This document shows, in pieces, positions 39,601 to 50,466 of a DNA stretch of 64,000 nt. The stretch spans positions 580,001-644,000 of the forward strand of contig JABMCL010002002.1 of assembly GCA_018857735.1 (NCBI GenBank). Direction: 5' to 3'. Both the position numbers and the translations under genes were made by a program. The stretch comes from Alviniconcha marisindica. Taxonomy: Eukaryota; Mollusca; Gastropoda; Provannidae. The notes under the pieces are model-generated. The model had not been told where the DNA came from. It worked only from the letters and a program-made list of their open reading frames with translations, and made no database searches. Within the stretch, counting starts at the first letter, position 1, and the number at the start of each line of letters is the position of its first letter.

Positions 39601-40370
39601 GGAGCGGCACCCTGCACCCTCAGCAGGGCCCCGGTGGTGCAGGGCCAGCGCGGCCCCAGTCCAGGGGAGGGACCCTGCACCCCCAGCCAGGCCCCGGCAG
39701 CTCCAGTGCACACCCTGCGCCCAGTTCCAGCCTGGCCAGCGTCCACCCCCAGCAGGACCCCGGTGTTGTCAGCGTGCATCCTCACCCGGGCCCCAGCACA
39801 ACAGGGCTTGCCGGCCAGCTCCAGGCCCAACCCGCCTTGGCTGCCCAGCTTGCCAGCGGTTCCCACTCCACCTGGGTGCATGCTGCGGCTTTGCAACAGC
39901 AGGCAGGGGGCGCTGCTAGCTATCATATCAATGGCTTCCCTGCCACCGCCCAGCTCCCTTACAGCAAGGCCACCGTGACAGCCAATGCTATAGCTCTGCA
40001 ACAGCCCAAGTTCAGCTCTGTGCCGGGTCACATGAACAACATGTCCCCTGCCACTCGTGTGACGGGAAATGCCACTGCCTCCCTCTCCACCATAACCAAA
40101 CGTGACCTTCACTTGGGGAGCAGTCACTCAAGTACTATCATGGTGAGCCAGGCTCCTTCACCCCCAGTGTCTGGGTTGAAGCAGGCCCCTCGTATCGCTG
40201 CACTGACACAACATTCCAGGACTGGGGGGCGTAGCGGGTCCCCAGGACTGCCGGGCTATGGACCTGTCCACTCCCCGTCCCCAACCCCCAGTCCCCAGGG
40301 ATTGAACCAGACTCTGCCCCCTTTCTCACCTGCTCTGCCCGCATATCAAGGCAGTGGTGCAGGCTCCTAG
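27437..40370 (+). CDS. INO80D: INO80 complex subunit D homologue, 11 coding exons, 1548 aa
   Basis: Homologue of INO80D, a metazoan accessory subunit of the nuclear INO80 ATP-dependent chromatin remodeller. Joined exons: 27437-27654, 28054-29717, 32370-32487, 33038-33325, 33934-34040, 34634-34767, 35199-35361, 36463-36726, 37182-37283, 38272-38472, 38983-40370. All introns are GT-AG and every junction keeps phase (4647 nt with stop). The N-terminus begins MYEGKNIHYSPVDNKPLCS, as in vertebrate INO80D. Two C3H/C3H zinc-binding modules are intact: C18, C25, C36, H39 with C51, C62, C75, H78, and C775, C785, C796, H799 with C812, C822, C836, H839. Further conserved blocks are DDPYAF (about 150-162), KLQTKIAQN (about 251), an acidic stretch in exon 3 and KTKPPALT in exon 7. 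At 1548 aa it is longer than my recollection of the human protein (about 1030 aa); much of the excess is low-complexity sequence in exons 2 and 11. The start follows homology; an in-frame ATG at 27410 would add nine residues. Confidence 0.93.
28054..29717 (+). CDS. INO80D: INO80D coding exon 2 (large, low-complexity linker)
   Basis: 1664-nt exon for residues 73-627. The acceptor is TTTACAG|GTACTGC and the donor ATGA|GTAAGT. It completes the first zinc module (C75, H78). A lysine-rich stretch follows (about 88-110, a likely nuclear-localisation signal), then DDPDDPYAFHD and a basic KLQTKIAQNKIKDKLRK segment that matches the family. The rest is Ser/Pro/His/Gln-rich and probably disordered. The exon end (CRLKNDDAVKLYGMYAHQRI) looks folded again. 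Confidence 0.93.
32370..32487 (+). CDS. INO80D: INO80D coding exon 3 (acidic)
   Basis: 118 nt, residues 628-667. The acceptor is TTCCAG|GTTTGTG, with the preceding A completing a Ser codon, and the donor is GAGGA|GTGAGT. It is rich in Asp/Glu/Ser (SDEEESSDEEMNDE), matching the acidic serine-rich segment of vertebrate INO80D. Confidence 0.88.
33038..33325 (+). CDS. INO80D: INO80D coding exon 4 (helical, basic)
   Basis: 288 nt, about residues 667-763. The acceptor is GCATAG|ATTAGAA and the donor GAAAG|GTATGG. The protein is basic and probably helical (SRQREVELLNLV...KKYLLALIKLARE), at the position of the family's RLERAESRQKK region. A downstream in-frame AG at about 33091 could serve as an alternative acceptor, but the first one preserves more of the conserved segment. 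Confidence 0.87.
33385..33650 (+). mobile_element. LINE 3'-end fragment in INO80D intron 4
   Basis: One frame reads SVTSFKSSLNLFLLKNLF, the characteristic C-terminal end of CR1-like reverse-transcriptase proteins. A GTAAGCGCTTAGGGCC segment and a TATTATTATTG tail follow. Same strand as the gene, no intact ORF. Confidence 0.65.
33934..34040 (+). CDS. INO80D: INO80D coding exon 5 (second zinc module, first quartet)
   Basis: 107 nt, residues 763-799 (in part). The acceptor is GTTCCAG|GAAACGC and the donor ACAAAC|GTATCC. Splicing into exon 6 regenerates C796-x2-H799 exactly as in the family pattern. The open frame continues past the donor into a poly-Gly shadow produced by a G run, which is intronic. 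Confidence 0.88.
34165..34350 (+). repeat. Minisatellite in INO80D intron 5, about four units of 45-50 bp
   Basis: Recurring words GGGATACCTCCAGTGGACT, GACAGGACAGTAGTAGTATT. Entirely intronic, between exons 5 and 6. Confidence 0.88.
34634..34767 (+). CDS. INO80D: INO80D coding exon 6 (second zinc module, second quartet)
   Basis: 134 nt, residues 799-843. The acceptor is GGCACAG|ATGTAATG and the donor CAAGCG|GTATGT. The product reads VMYNVDQLLFQFCTAK, then C822, then PLCFPH, aligning residue for residue with the vertebrate segment ending LCEEH. The exon is too short to stand out as an open frame, and I found it from the missing half of the zinc module. Confidence 0.9.
35199..35361 (+). CDS. 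INO80D: INO80D coding exon 7 (KTKPPALT basic block)
   Basis: 163 nt, residues 844-897. The acceptor is CTGGCAG|GAGCAGC and the donor GATATCA|GTAAGT. It encodes a glutamine-rich start followed by the highly conserved basic block RPRKKTKPPALTR and RPQKPMPP, a family signature and likely nuclear-localisation or nucleic-acid-contacting region. Confidence 0.93.
35869..36411. mobile_element. TTAA-flanked MITE in INO80D intron 7 (piggyBac-like)
   Basis: 543 bp including TTAA at both ends. Terminal inverted repeats are CCCACTTGGCCCCAGACC at the left and GGTCCAGGGCAAAGTGGG at the right. No transposase. TTAA duplication plus termini beginning CCC is the piggyBac pattern. It ends about 50 bp before the exon-8 acceptor. 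Confidence 0.85.
36463..36726 (+). CDS. INO80D: INO80D coding exon 8
   Basis: 264 nt, residues 898-986 (in part). The acceptor is CCTTCCAG|GTATGCC and the donor CGCCCG|GTCAGT; phase with exon 9 (Asp codon) fixes the donor. It starts SMPFSEP, like the vertebrate LSMPASVS, then becomes Pro/Ala-rich. A TTAA-flanked MITE ends only about 50 bp upstream of the acceptor. Confidence 0.86.
37182..37283 (+). CDS. INO80D: INO80D coding exon 9
   Basis: 102 nt, about residues 986-1019. The acceptor is TTTGCAG|ATTTTGAC and the donor ATCTTCT|GTGAGT. It encodes an acidic, aromatic segment (EDQDFENFPDDAFNDIF), comparable to the vertebrate LPDDLQDFDFFEG motif. Confidence 0.88.
38272..38472 (+). CDS. INO80D: INO80D coding exon 10 (coiled-coil-like)
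   Basis: 201 nt, about residues 1020-1087. The acceptor is TCCCACAG|CAATGGC and the donor TTCCCAA|GTCAGT. The product ADKNGEP...ENEKLERQLAEVTDNVVKAKDTLDKLL has heptad-like hydrophobic spacing and matches the EEAEELERALQAVTSL region of vertebrate INO80D. Confidence 0.88.
38983..40370 (+). CDS. INO80D: INO80D terminal coding exon 11
   Basis: 1388 nt, residues 1087-1548, TAG stop at 40368. The acceptor is ATGTGCAG|GTTTCTC. The protein is Ser/Thr/Pro/Gln/Ala-rich with no recognisable fold. Between about residues 1295 and 1365 it carries degenerate repeats of HPQxGPG type (39600-39800). Vertebrate INO80D is also low-complexity here, but I see no residue-level match, so the C-terminus is lineage-specific at sequence level. 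Confidence 0.9.
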
Positions 40371-42957
40371 CACAGGTTGAAAGTAGGGGGTGGCTTTTTC
40401 AATTTGACAGTGTATGTGATGAGAGCTTTGTAGTGTAGTACAAGTTCTCTTCCCCTCCTCACCCACTTCCCTGTGGCTTTGACAGTATATATGTGAGGAG
40501 AGATTTTTTCTGGAGACTTTTTTTCTTTCTTTTTACAAAGGTGAGTGTACATGTGGTGAGCAACTGTTTCAGATGGAATGTGGGTTTTTTATTTTGTCAA
40601 GATTTTGCCTTTTATGTGGTCAGACTTTTTTTTAAGCACTATACATAAATATTTTTGTATAGAGTAGGTGCTTGCAGAGTTCCAAAGACAAACTGTGGCA
40701 ATGGATTTTATGTTTACGCTTTTAAGCTGATAGGAATAAATACAACGTAGGTGTAGACTAGTGCATTATCTTTTTGTTTATACTGACAGTTCCATGATCA
40801 TTCTTGAAGTACATTAATGGGTGACATTTGATAATTTGCAGCTGTATTACTTTTTTGTTTTTTGTTTGCTTTGGCAGTAGCCACATATAGACTGGTGTGC
40901 ATCAGCCGTCACCAGGGGCATCCATAGCTCTCTTTAGGTTACCTCCTCTTAGGTTTCAGGTAGTGCAGCTGGTGATCCAAGACATCAGTGCATCAGTAAG
41001 TGGGGGTTGCCCAACCAACAGGCATGGTGCCGTTTACTGTGTCTTGCCATTTGAACATTTAAAAAAATTCTTATTATTCGGCCACCAGTAATCGTGTGAG
41101 AGTTTCATTTTCAAAGAAAGCATTTACCGCTTGACTTGTTTGGAGAGGTGCAGAAAGGGGGACAACATAAACATTAGTGGCAGACTACAAAATGACCACA
41201 TGCTACCTGAAGATGTTTCTGTTGGTTGTCCTCAAAACTGGAAGCTGAATGCGCAGAATTAACAATTATGACAATAGTAAACTGCATGAAAAGTGACTCC
41301 TGTGTCATAGGCACTTGCTCTCTGCTTGACGATTTGGGAGGCAAGCAGTTGGTGTCAGCTTACAGCAGAATCATTGTGAAATATACTTGTGTATAAATAT
41401 ATTGTTCAATTTATGTGAGCATGGGCCCAGTGGGTGCATAGAGTTTAGGAGGATAGGTCGATGAGGTAGCACTGGGAAGCTGGAATACTTGTAATTACAG
41501 AGCTTAAAAGATCTTCTCTGTGTATTTGTGAAAACGTTTTCATTACCTTTTTACCAGTGATCTCATTTTTATTATATTCACAATAAACATACATTTTGAA
41601 ATATTTTAATTATGGGACATTTTTGGGGCTAGTTCAGTTTATGGTCTGAAAATAGTTAATATAACCCTTGCATAGGTATTTTCAAAGGCCACAGATTATT
41701 CACAAATCTGGTTGATGGTATCGAACTTTCAAATCCTACATAATCTTTTCAGCGAGTGACAACGGGTACCCCAAATTGTCTGAAACTGATTAAAGCTGAT
41801 CAGCACAAAGAACATTTTCTTGGTCAAGGAACAAAGGAATTGTTTTAGATGTGTGGCTCTGCATGAATATAGATGCTGGAACTTCAGGGGTGGGGAGGGG
41901 GGGGGGGGGTCTTTGGTTGATCTGTGTGTGAAGGGAGTGGGTGGGTTCTATTAGGTGGGTGGGAATATAGAAATAAGGAGGGATGACTGGGTGGATATGA
42001 AGTGATATGACTGGTGTGCAGTGCAAGTGAGTGAGTACGTATTGATCTGAAGCCTGGTGCTGTGTTGAGTTTCTTGTGGACAGCATGTCTTTGTAAATTG
42101 CTGGTTTTCAGTTGTGATTTTTTTTCAGCAAGACATAACAGCAACTTTGGTGTTGATTCTACCAAACTGATTCATAGACAAACAGGTTAGAATCTCAGGA
42201 AAGAAGATTTGACATTGTTACTTGTATGTATTTATGGGTGTTTTTTGCTTTGTCTGTCTCTTGTAGGCTATATGTGTCTGTTGTGGCTTGTTTTGCTCTC
42301 TTTCTCCCTCTCTGTGACTGTATGCAGTTAAAAAGGTACTTTTTACTACCCAAACCAGTTAAATGGTTTTGCAGTTATGATGGGGCCTCAGTTCTGCTGT
42401 CTGTATGTGTGTTTCTGTGGCAAATAATATTGCAGAAAGTGGCACAATATTTGCAACACACATTGGCCTTGCTCAGGGTTGGTTGTTAGAGTCAGACTCA
42501 GTGAGACAGCAAGTTGATGTCAGTAATTAAACTTGAAATTTTCACTTTAAAATTTTCTGCTGCCCCTTTCAAGACAAATTGTTGCAAAATTGATTTTCAT
42601 CTAGTTTTAAACACATTCAGAAGTCATTTTACTGAACTGTAGAAACACCTTAGACTGGTAGGTGGTCTGATGTCAGCTGGCTCAGAGCAAGTGGAAGGAA
42701 CTGGTTCAGAACTGTCATCATGACTATGAAAAAATAACTAATTGGAGTGGAGTTTTCTGCGTCATCTTTTGTGATAGTATGCTGAACTGCAAAATGTCAG
42801 TCCTGCATGCAGATGAACAGCGGGAAATTAATAATGTGACCAGAAATTGACATAGGCAGTGAAGTACCACTGACCTTGTTTTGATGTTACCCACTACTGA
42901 CTTCACACCCTGATGTCAGAGAGAGACTGAACGAGAAAGACTGCTTAAATAAAGCCT
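40371..42957. other. INO80D 3' flank
   Basis: AT-rich 3' UTR-like sequence with polyadenylation signals near its start. G run at about 41899-41910. No other gene. Confidence 0.55.
40735..40740 (+). terminator. Candidate polyadenylation signal of INO80D
   Basis: First AATAAA after the stop codon, about 365 bp downstream. A second AATAAA at 41582-41587 is equally canonical, so a 3' UTR of about 0.4 or 1.2 kb is possible. Confidence 0.4.
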
Positions 42958-43481
42958 TTAACCCACCTGGCCCCAGACCAGCCGCTGCCCTTTTGCTGCA
43001 AAATCCCATGCGAAGAGAAGTAACTGTGTCAAATGATCCCAGTATACAGCTTTAAAATCAATAATAAACACCAAACAAAAGTTTCGGCTCACTTCGTATT
43101 TTTCCCAGTTTGCGAATAGTGTTTTTGTATGCCCAACAGGTTTTGATTTTTTTCACGCAAAAATAAAAGCATAAAAAAAAAATTCCCAAGTCAGAAATAC
43201 CTGCATCTGAATGTCAGGTTTTGGGGTACCTACGGGGTAATCAACTGCAACATTTCCAGTTTAAAACTCCAAAGATGAAGTTCCGTGAGTTTGTTAGGGT
43301 GCCCACGGTAAGCGAATAGCGGAAACGAGGCTACAAGTCTTGCGAGAATCCCGTTCCTATTTGCATAAGCCGAGATGCTGGTTTGGATCATCTGCTAGCC
43401 AGCCGCTACTGGGCGGTCTGGGGTTTCGCAGTAAGGCAAAAGAGCGGGCGGTGACAGGCGGTCTGGGGCCAAGTGGGTTAA
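42958..43481. mobile_element. TTAA-flanked MITE, second copy (piggyBac-like)
   Basis: 524 bp including both TTAA sites, with termini CCCACCTGGCCCCAGACC and GGTCTGGGGCCAAGTGGG. The right third is collinear with the copy at 35869, but the central segment is inverted relative to it. Confidence 0.88.
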
Positions 43482-46400
43482 TTAAAAGGCATTCTGTCAT
43501 CCAGATGTGGATTTTTGTGTGTATAGTGAATGCATGGAGCTTGAGCAGTTGCATGAGGGGGTTATTTTGCGTAAAGATGCATTTCAGGGGGCATATTTGC
43601 AACCCCTGGTTATGAATTGTCCTAGTTTAATTACCCCCCAGTCCTTGCGCTACCCTTGTCCCTGTACCATGTCATTGCCAAGTTTGTGGCAGGCTGTACC
43701 TACCAACCTACACTGGTAGGACTTGGTCACTGTTAGATGGTGAAGGATAGAACAGGAACATCTGTCCTCTTTTAGCAGTGGTAATAGGAGGTGCAGTGGA
43801 TATTAGCAGACGCACATTGAGAAAATGCTAGTTACCAGTTTGGGCAGCACACGGCTGTGGAAAACACTAGTAACAAGAAAGTGTTTCTGACATTGCTTTT
43901 CTGTAAAATTCTGGACAAATCTATTTTAGGTATCTCTCAGTCACACATCTATGCCATTTCCACTTTGTTGCTGTGCTATTCATTGCCCTTCAGAGCTGAT
44001 GCTGCCAGTTCTACATCAACATACCAATATGACAGGGTTTGGATGAGCCTGTTGTGAAGAAGGGGAGAGGGCGGGGGGTGTCATTGACTAGTTCCACTCA
44101 TTTTTCTTTTTACTATTATTATGGTGATTATTATTTTGATCACATTGAATTAAATTTCATGGTCTGGGCAGATGTTTGAATGGTGTGCCTTTTCTATTTA
44201 TCTCACTTTGTAAAGTATTCCTTTCCTCTTTTTAAAAAATACACCTAAAAAATGCAAATCATGATCAGGTCTCCAACATCAACTCACCAGGTTTGAAAAC
44301 AAAATTGTAAAAGCTGCCAGGAGGAGCTGCTTAAGTGTAATTAGTATGAAAATGTGTAGAGGACTGTGTTGGTTGTGTGATAAACTCAAAATATCATGAA
44401 TATTCCACCCAGTTTAGGGGATTATTTGATTTACACTGTATAGACATTTTTCCCGTGTGTAGCTTGGGTTTAGTTGCTATTTGTGTTGAGGTAGAAAACC
44501 CAGTTATGTTAAAAATGCATACATGTTAAGTCAGTTGAGTCAACTGTTTAATGTGGGTCAACACAAGTGACAGTTATTGACACTGACAAAATAATGCCTG
44601 TGGATAATTGTGTTGTGACTTGTATAAAAATGTGTGGATATGATTGTGTGTTATGAGTAGGAGGTGGGGGGGGAGGGGGGGGGGGGCGCACCTCACTGTA
44701 TATTACTGGGTCCTGTGAATGCTAACTATACTGAGCATGATTCGCTGGTAGAGTTAACACGTTTCACGTGCCACAGAACTGCTTTAAGCTTGCAAGAAAA
44801 AGTGGCTTTTGAATAGAGTAGGTCAGTTTTGATTTTTTTCTTCACTCTGATTGGAAAATTAATAGCCAGTTAGTATCGGTTAAATGAGTGTGAAAAAGTA
44901 ACTTGTAGACTGTTGTAAAATGTGTCATGAACTACATAGGACAGTGTTGGTATGACCCATCACAATTGCAGAAATGACGGAAATCTTTTCAAGAGTTGTC
45001 CTTCCTCCGACAGGCACAACAGTAAAATACCTGAACTTCTCTTATTGAGTAATATTGAGTTTCTTAGCATTATATCATTTCTGTGAATCATGGTCGATTT
45101 ATGCTGGAAATATTGACAGTAGTGTTAGAACTAGTAAGTTCATTAGTTATATTCACATAAAGACTTTTACATTCATTCTGTTGTCATTTTTGATGCCATT
45201 TTTGTCAGTTTTAAACTGAAACAAGTTAACCATGTATGGTAAGATAAGTAATTCTGACAATGTTAGTTCATATCCATAAAAATGAACTTTTTTCATCTTG
45301 AGGTCAAACTGGAATTTTCAAATCAGGGAAAATAGGAAGAGTTGGACTGTGTGAGTCTGCACGTGTTTCATTGGGTGGTTTTCTTTTTATTCTTTTGTGT
45401 TTTTGAAAATAATTTCATTTTGTTCAGAAGAGGCAGCTATGTACTACATGTAATTAAATTGATGGCATTGTGTGTGATTGTGACTTTGGTAGCATTCATT
45501 TCCGTACATTTTGATGAACATTGTTGACAGTCACTCAGCTGAATGATGCCAGCCATGCGACATTCAATTGTTTGAATATTTTGTAAGTGGCCTGTGTGTT
45601 TGTGTGTGTGCTTGATAAAAACATTGTATACATGCTTTTAAACAGAACAAATCATGAGAGGGTATGATCAAAATTTGTTGTTGTACATTTGAATTTCAGC
45701 AATCTGATAAACCACAATTATGTACCTTTTAAAATGTTATAAAATGTGTTTTGTTTCATAAATTGTATGTAGCTACTGCTGCTGAAAAATCTTGTATGCA
45801 GGGACATGATTACATGTTGTAAGTTCATGTTTGTTGCTACTCGAGGATGGTCATGTTGAACATAGCATGACCACTCTTCTCTGTGTTACATGAACAAGTT
45901 TTTGCTTGTCACCAGATGTTCCCAGATGTCAGCTAAATTGAGAAATTGGTTCCTTTTTTCTTCTTCGTCAACTTGGTTTTCTTCAGACCTGAAAGTGGAT
46001 GAAAAATGGGAGTCTATAAAGAGTGTAATGTTTCTGTGCTTACTTGCCCATAGGCAGCTCTTGGCCAAGGCTTCAGCTGTGGAATTTTCTCAGAAGCTGT
46101 TAAACACTTCAGACCGTTGTACCCATTCCCTGGGATTTCTGTACGGTTAGTTGGTTCCTGGATTTTAACGTCCTGTCAGCCGCATGGGGCTACCTCAGGA
46201 CAATTCAGTACGGTAACCCATTGGACAGTGATGTTGAATAATTGATAAAAGTTCATAAAAGTAAGACTAAATGAGTTTCTGTTTAGCACGTTTAGTTATG
46301 TAGTGATGAAAGTTCATGAGAGTAGAAAACCCAATTGAAGTCCATGTCATAAATCTTTACATCAGTATTGTTTAAGGGGTTTCCAAAGGAAAAATTAACA

Positions 46401-48362
46401 ATTAGACTAACTTGACATCTTTTGGGTGCCCTTCAGACTGGCTGTTTGAAGCTACAGCAGCATTGGTTTTCTGATGCAATTCTTGAACTTGATGTGATAA
46501 CCTGTAGTGAGCTCTGCCTGTTGATGCTAGTGACTTACCCATTAGAGGGCACTAGAGCTGTAGAAACCCTTTGCTTTTTCCTTCCATGCAAAAATGCCAT
46601 CAACCCCCAATTGTAGGTTACTGTTACTCGTTATTTTTACCTATTCTCTCTGGCATATTTTCTTCATACCCCCCACCCCCTGCCCCCAAACAGTTACGAG
46701 AAGTATTTTGGGATCACTTCTCTATGTCAGCATGTGTCTGGGTTTTATTCCAAAATCTGATGAACCAATAAACCGTAACTAGGTATGGTGGTGCATCATT
46801 ACAAGTTGGAGTGTCATGTAAAGATTGCTACAGTCCAGGTCAGTGAGGACGAGTAATAAAGTTTCTGAATGAACTGCTTATCCTATTGCAATAGAGCACA
46901 CTTTGATTTTAGAGCTTGAGTCTTGTTCGAGGTCAAGTGAAGGTTCATTTATTTTATTGAAGGTTCTTCCCACATCTTCAGAAGCCTTTGTAAACAAACT
47001 TGGTATGGTGGTGCATCATCATGAGCAGGAATGTAAAGCAGAAAGATTGGTTTGGTTTGGTTTGCTGTCTTCAAGGACACATTTGAGTGCTCAGAACCGA
47101 AATATCCTTTCTACATATATAAATCTACAGAGTTAGTAGATTTTTAGATCTACTGAACTGCTGATCCTTTTGCAACTGAACTTAGTTTGATGGTACATCA
47201 TACTCCTCCTGGAAGGGTAACCAGGTCAGACATAATATTATATACCAACAGCTGCACTGGGATTTTAGTATTACCAAGCACACATAGATACTGTTATGAC
47301 AAAACACTTTTGTGTTGGGTGTGTGTGTGTCGCTTTTTCTTTTCTTTTTGGAGGGGGGGAGCATGGAGTAAACATAGTTCAGAGCGCATTTGTCTGACTC
47401 CTAAAGTTCACTATTACTATTAGCTTTATAGTGTGTTTTGCAGCTGTAATTATACGACTTTTCTCGTGGTTTCTCTTCATGGTCATTGCTTGCATGTAGT
47501 GGGGCGCGTGATGGAGTACCCAGCATGCTATGTATGATGACGTAATCTTGGACGATGTAAAGTTTGTGCCAGTCTGTTGTTCTTCTTATGTTGTGCGTGT
47601 TTGTAGAGTCTCGTCACCACTTCACTGCTCTTGTTATTCATTTGTCATCATTCATTCAAACTCAGTGACTGTTGTGATGCAATAAATACCATCTAAATAA
47701 TAATCAGTCTTGTTCGTATATGTGAGACCAAAAAGCGAAAGAAAGTTTTGTGTGTGAAAGTTGAACATGGGAGAGTAACAATTCTTATTTTATAACCACA
47801 GTATCTGTACTATACTGAGTGCCCTTGAAGATGGATTCTAGCTGTAGCGGAAGCATTTCAAAAAGCAAGAGAAAACAAACGTATAGAATCTCACTGGCAC
47901 GGGGATGCAGACAGCAATGAACAAAGACAAATCCTCTTTTTCACCAGCTAACAACAAAAAACACAGGAAGAAACCAAAACAAAGGGGGGGGGGGGCATTA
48001 TTTATGAATCAATTTGTGTGAAGAGCCAGTTGACAAGGATCCTGCCGGGCAAGCAATGAAGGCAGCTGACTGGACAAGTGCGTCTAATCTTTTAAGGTTA
48101 ATCGGCAACCGTTACACTGATCCCGTGAGTTAACTGTGTCGGACCCTGCCAGGTTTACAGCCGCTTCTTAGCGTGTGAGATCTGCAAGTCAACGGCTGGA
48201 TCCTCGCAGCAGCTCTCGGCTCCTGTGATGTCAACATTGGGTTTGTCATATCTTGTAAAGTTCAAAGCGTTGTAAGATCCCACTAGGATGTAACATCTGA
48301 TAAGATCGTGAAACTGAGAGCTGTGCAAGATTTGTTCAACGTTTATCAGCTTAGTTTCAGCT
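43482..48362. other. Gene-poor AT-rich DNA
   Basis: No convincing coding sequence. Three diverged copies of a GGTATGGTGGTGCATCAT-type repeat lie at 46784-47226, and G runs near 44666-44686 and 47984-47994. Confidence 0.55.
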
Positions 48363-49400
48363 ATAATAATAACGTACATTTATCATGCGCTCATCAACGC
48401 CCTGAGCGCTCACATGATACACGTTAACCTAAATATGATATTATATACGCAAGTAGAGCACAGTCCTACCAAAACAATTTACATAAGTATTATACGGAAA
48501 CGCACACACACACACACACACATTGACTGTAGCAGAAACTGAGTACTGATATTAGTTGGGGCGAAAATACTGTGAGAAGAGGAAGGTTTTCAGTTTGGCT
48601 TTAAAAGGTGACAGGGTTGAGTAGTGTCTAAGGTCTTCTGGGAGTGAATTCCAGACGTGGGGTCCAAAGCAAGAGAAGGTGTGAAAGCTGAGTCTTGCGT
48701 TCGTATTGTTGGATTTTCAGCATGCGGGTGTCAGAAGAAGAACGTGGTGTACGAGACGGAGTGTAGACATGTAAAGGTTCAAAGAGGTAAGCAGGACCAG
48801 AACCATTTATAGCACTGAAACACATACAAGAGACTTTATACTTAATATGTTCTGAAATGGGAAGCCAGTGCAGTTTTTCCAGGAGAGGTGCTGAGTGGTG
48901 GTGGGTGCCACGAGAACAAGTCTCGCAGCAAAGTTTTGAATTTTCTGGAGAGACTGGATGACAGAATTAGGTGTACCCATGAGGAGACAGTTGCAGTAGT
49001 CGAGCCGTGAGAGGATATAGGAAGTGACAAGAGTCTTGGCAGCGTCTTCAGTGAGAAACCTGCGGAGTGAACTAATGTGTTTAAGCTCGAAATAAGCAGT
49101 TTGACAAATTTTTATGATATGTGCTTCTTCGTGGGCAGTTTTGAGTCAAGAATGAATCCAAGGTTCCTGGCAGAATCAGAGAAGGGGATGCTGTGAAAGC
49201 CAAGAGTAACTGAATCAGGGAGGGAAACGGTGGAAGGTTTGAAGGAAGACGAAAGGGGAAAGAGAAGAGATTCTGTTTTGTCGTCGTTCAGTTTGAGCTG
49301 ATTTCCGATCATCGATGTTTTCATGTCGTCTGTGCATGCATTGAGTTCTTTGGTGAGGTTGGTCACTTCACCGAGAGGAGCGGATTTCTGGAGCTGTGTG
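48363..49400 (-). pseudogene. Non-LTR retrotransposon 3' fragment (reverse-transcriptase C-terminal region)
   Basis: On the minus strand, 49366-49112 encodes a polymerase thumb-like segment (CTDDMKTSMIGNQLKLNDDKTE, then SARNLGFILDS). It continues in broken frames through a SYILSRLDYCNCLLMGTP-like segment and a GPHVWNSLPEDLR-like end. Stops and at least one frameshift interrupt it near 48630-48680. The 3' end (GAGCGC... to a TTATTATTA tail near 48365) is typical of CR1/L2-type LINEs. It is a 5'-truncated, inactive copy. Confidence 0.85.
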
Positions 49401-49492
49401 TCATCTGCGAAAAGCTGCTGGTTTACAGAGTGGTTAGCTATAATACTGATCGGAGAGAGGCGTAGTGTACAGGACGAGGAGAACGGGCTCCA

Positions 49493-49730
49493 GAAGAGAT
49501 CATGAGCAGGGAGGTGGAGCTGGGCTGCGAAAGTTGGACTTCTTTCGTTTCGGGTTGTTCCTCAACAGCAGTGCAACAGACATTGTCTTTGTGACTCTGC
49601 CAGGGCCAGTTGAAACAGCAATTGCTCGGTGCGCTAGTCGCTGCGCAATGGCGCGGGGACACCGCCTTCACACTTCCATTGTTCTGGCGGCGGCCAACGG
49701 TCTCTCCGGTCTTTTTCGGGCGGTATCCGC
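49493..49730 (+). repeat. Dispersed repeat (GAGATCATGAGCAGGG family)
   Basis: Shared with 55348-55497 plus 55690-55770 (same strand). A shorter minus-strand relative lies at about 12640-12740. Core words include GGAGGTGGAGCTGGGCTGCG and CTTCCATTGTTCTGGCGGCG. It carries no protein I recognise. Confidence 0.75.
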
Positions 49731-50031
49731 GGTCGAGCCATCACTCTCTCCCCCCCCCCCAATAAGCAACCTCGCTTCTGTGGACGTAAAGCAATATGGT
49801 CAAGGCTCCGCCCAGCCGAAGGAAGGGACATTACTCTCGGAACGCGTCAGATCTAATCGCCGGTCAGCCATATCATAGTTTGGACACGGGATCTTGATCT
49901 TGAAATACATGTACGCTGCTTCAGCCAGTAGTCTGGTTTGATGTGGAGATGGGGCTGCGTGCTGGCCGCCTACTGGTGTTGTGTGGCCGCTACTACGGCC
50001 TCGAACCGCTGAACAGAAGTGGCGTGGACGG

Positions 50032-50152
50032 TGCCACACAGACCAACTACGAAACTCCTTTGTCAAGACTGCAACCGACTGGAACCACTTGGACAATCCG
50101 TCCAAGTGGTTCCAGTCTTGACAAAGGAGTTTCGTAGTTGGTCTGTGTGGCA
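50032..50152. repeat. Foldback palindrome
   Basis: Arms of about 53-60 bp: TGCCACACAGACCAACTACG at 50032 is the reverse complement of the sequence ending at 50152. Only a few bases lie in the loop, and the left arm has one extra 9-base block. Pairing is essentially perfect outside that block. It carries no gene. Confidence 0.9.
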
Positions 50153-50466
50153 GCGTGGTGTAGACCCTGTCGTCGTTTCTTATGTACTCACCAACGGAGT
50201 TAGTTGTAACGTAGCCAGGTTGTTGTCTAGGCAAGGGAAAACGGCACACTAGGTCAGTCCCAGAAGACCGTTGTCGGCGGCTCCTGACAGTGGCAGAAGA
50301 ACTGCAATGGTCACATACGCACTTCGTCTCCTCAAAAATGGATGTACTGTACTTCCATAAAAGGAAGAACTATCAGAATTTAGCCTCGGCTAGCCCCGAT
50401 CGACTGCAATGCATGACTTCAGTCGCGACTGAACAGTGCCAGTCACAATAGAGAAAGAAAAACAAG

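Noticed and set aside
39273..40127. 284-codon antisense frame over INO80D exon 11
   Set aside because: A compositional shadow; no motif or splice support.
48363..49400. Intact retrotransposon gene
   Set aside because: Only the 3' part is present and it is broken by stops and a frameshift.
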